Source of the DNA: Falsigemmobacter faecalis
GTDB taxonomy: Bacteria > Pseudomonadota > Alphaproteobacteria > Rhodobacterales > Rhodobacteraceae
Assembly (NCBI RefSeq): GCF_003863335.1
Contig: NZ_RRAZ01000003.1
Location: 124,001 to 188,000, forward strand
Length of the DNA stretch: 64,000 bases
Direction: 5' to 3'
The notes below the pieces were generated by a model. The model was not told the DNA's origin, did no database searches, and saw only the letters and a list, made by a program, of their open reading frames with translations. This document shows positions 63,804-64,000 of the stretch, piece after piece. Positions within the stretch are counted from its first letter, which is position 1, and every line of letters begins with the position of its first letter. Made by a program: the position numbers and the translations under genes.

Positions 63804-64000
63804 TCAGTCTTTTTTCGCCACACGTGCGTTGCGGGTCGCAATCAGCTTCAGACGCAGGGCGTTCAGGTGAATAAAGCCCGCAGCATCACGCTGATCATAA
63901 GCGCCGGCGTCTTCTTCAAAGGTCACGTGCTTTTCCGAGTAAAGCGAATGCTCAGACCAGCGGGCCACAGTGGTGGCCGAGCCTTTGTAAAGCTTCACGC
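63804..64000 (-). CDS. argG: Argininosuccinate synthase, C-terminal end (gene runs off window)
   Basis: The last 65 codons match the C-terminus of Arg[39 protein letters not shown] and [10 protein letters not shown]. The catalytic N-terminal domain lies beyond 64000. Confidence 0.93.
   Translation of the reverse strand, partial: VKLYKGSATTVARWSEHSLYSEKHVTFEEDAGAYDQRDAAGFIHLNALRLKLIATRNARVAKKD

Overview
This 64-kb, GC-rich window is chromosomal DNA of an alphaproteobacterium, almost certainly Rhodobacteraceae. The best evidence is the divergent regB / senC-regA-hvrA redox-control locus (34886-38118), which is diagnostic for that family, with ClpS, AddAB, type-B L36, class II AroA and Rhodobacter-type proteins around it. 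Both edges cut genes: trmD on the left and argG on the right. I see no prophage, CRISPR array or rRNA operon. The only mobile-element trace is a decayed transposase at about 61970-62795.

Layout. 1-4559: trmD end, an N-formylglutamate amidohydrolase, tRNA-Val, rpmJ, and a two-component system (OmpR-type regulator plus hybrid PAS kinase) read leftward. 4784-20473: a 15.7-kb rightward block made of two complete branched-chain-type (LivGHMJF-like) ABC transporters in the same gene order, bracketed by two paralogous long AMP-forming acyl-CoA ligases with a PaaK-like ligase between them. This looks like duplicated uptake-plus-CoA-activation machinery for an unknown carboxylic acid, possibly controlled by the divergent two-component system. 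20605-33193: mostly leftward housekeeping genes: L,D-transpeptidase, RNA methyltransferase, ABC exporter, thioredoxin, then the tightly overlapping set tsaE-amgK-murU-addB-addA. 33255-38118: a membrane PAS protein with no output domain, then RegB, SenC, RegA and HvrA.

38322-46015: flavin-dependent oxidoreductase, a third acyl-CoA ligase, RidA, a class III aminotransferase coupled to a GntR regulator, ClpS, an RsmC-like methyltransferase and an SDR lacking its catalytic lysine. 46033-53741: lipoproteins, hemF, aroA, hisC, class III alcohol/formaldehyde dehydrogenase, an I78-type inhibitor, cytochrome c', carbonic anhydrase and an orphan protein. 53801-64000: M17 aminopeptidase, NlpC/P60 hydrolase, purine nucleoside phosphorylase, tRNA-Arg(CCT), LacI regulator, lytic transglycosylase, RNase R, the transposase remnant, then bolA / 22-codon ORF / grxD and the end of argG.

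Most interesting points: the duplicated transporter-ligase block with unusual basic LivF tails; an SDR with Cys in place of the catalytic Lys; an SD-sequestering hairpin before the output-less PAS gene beside regB; a perfect 16-bp palindrome before the aminotransferase/GntR pair; a 22-codon membrane-peptide ORF coupled to bolA; and a hairpin-plus-GGAGTATTT element found four times, always 3' of a gene and in the same orientation.
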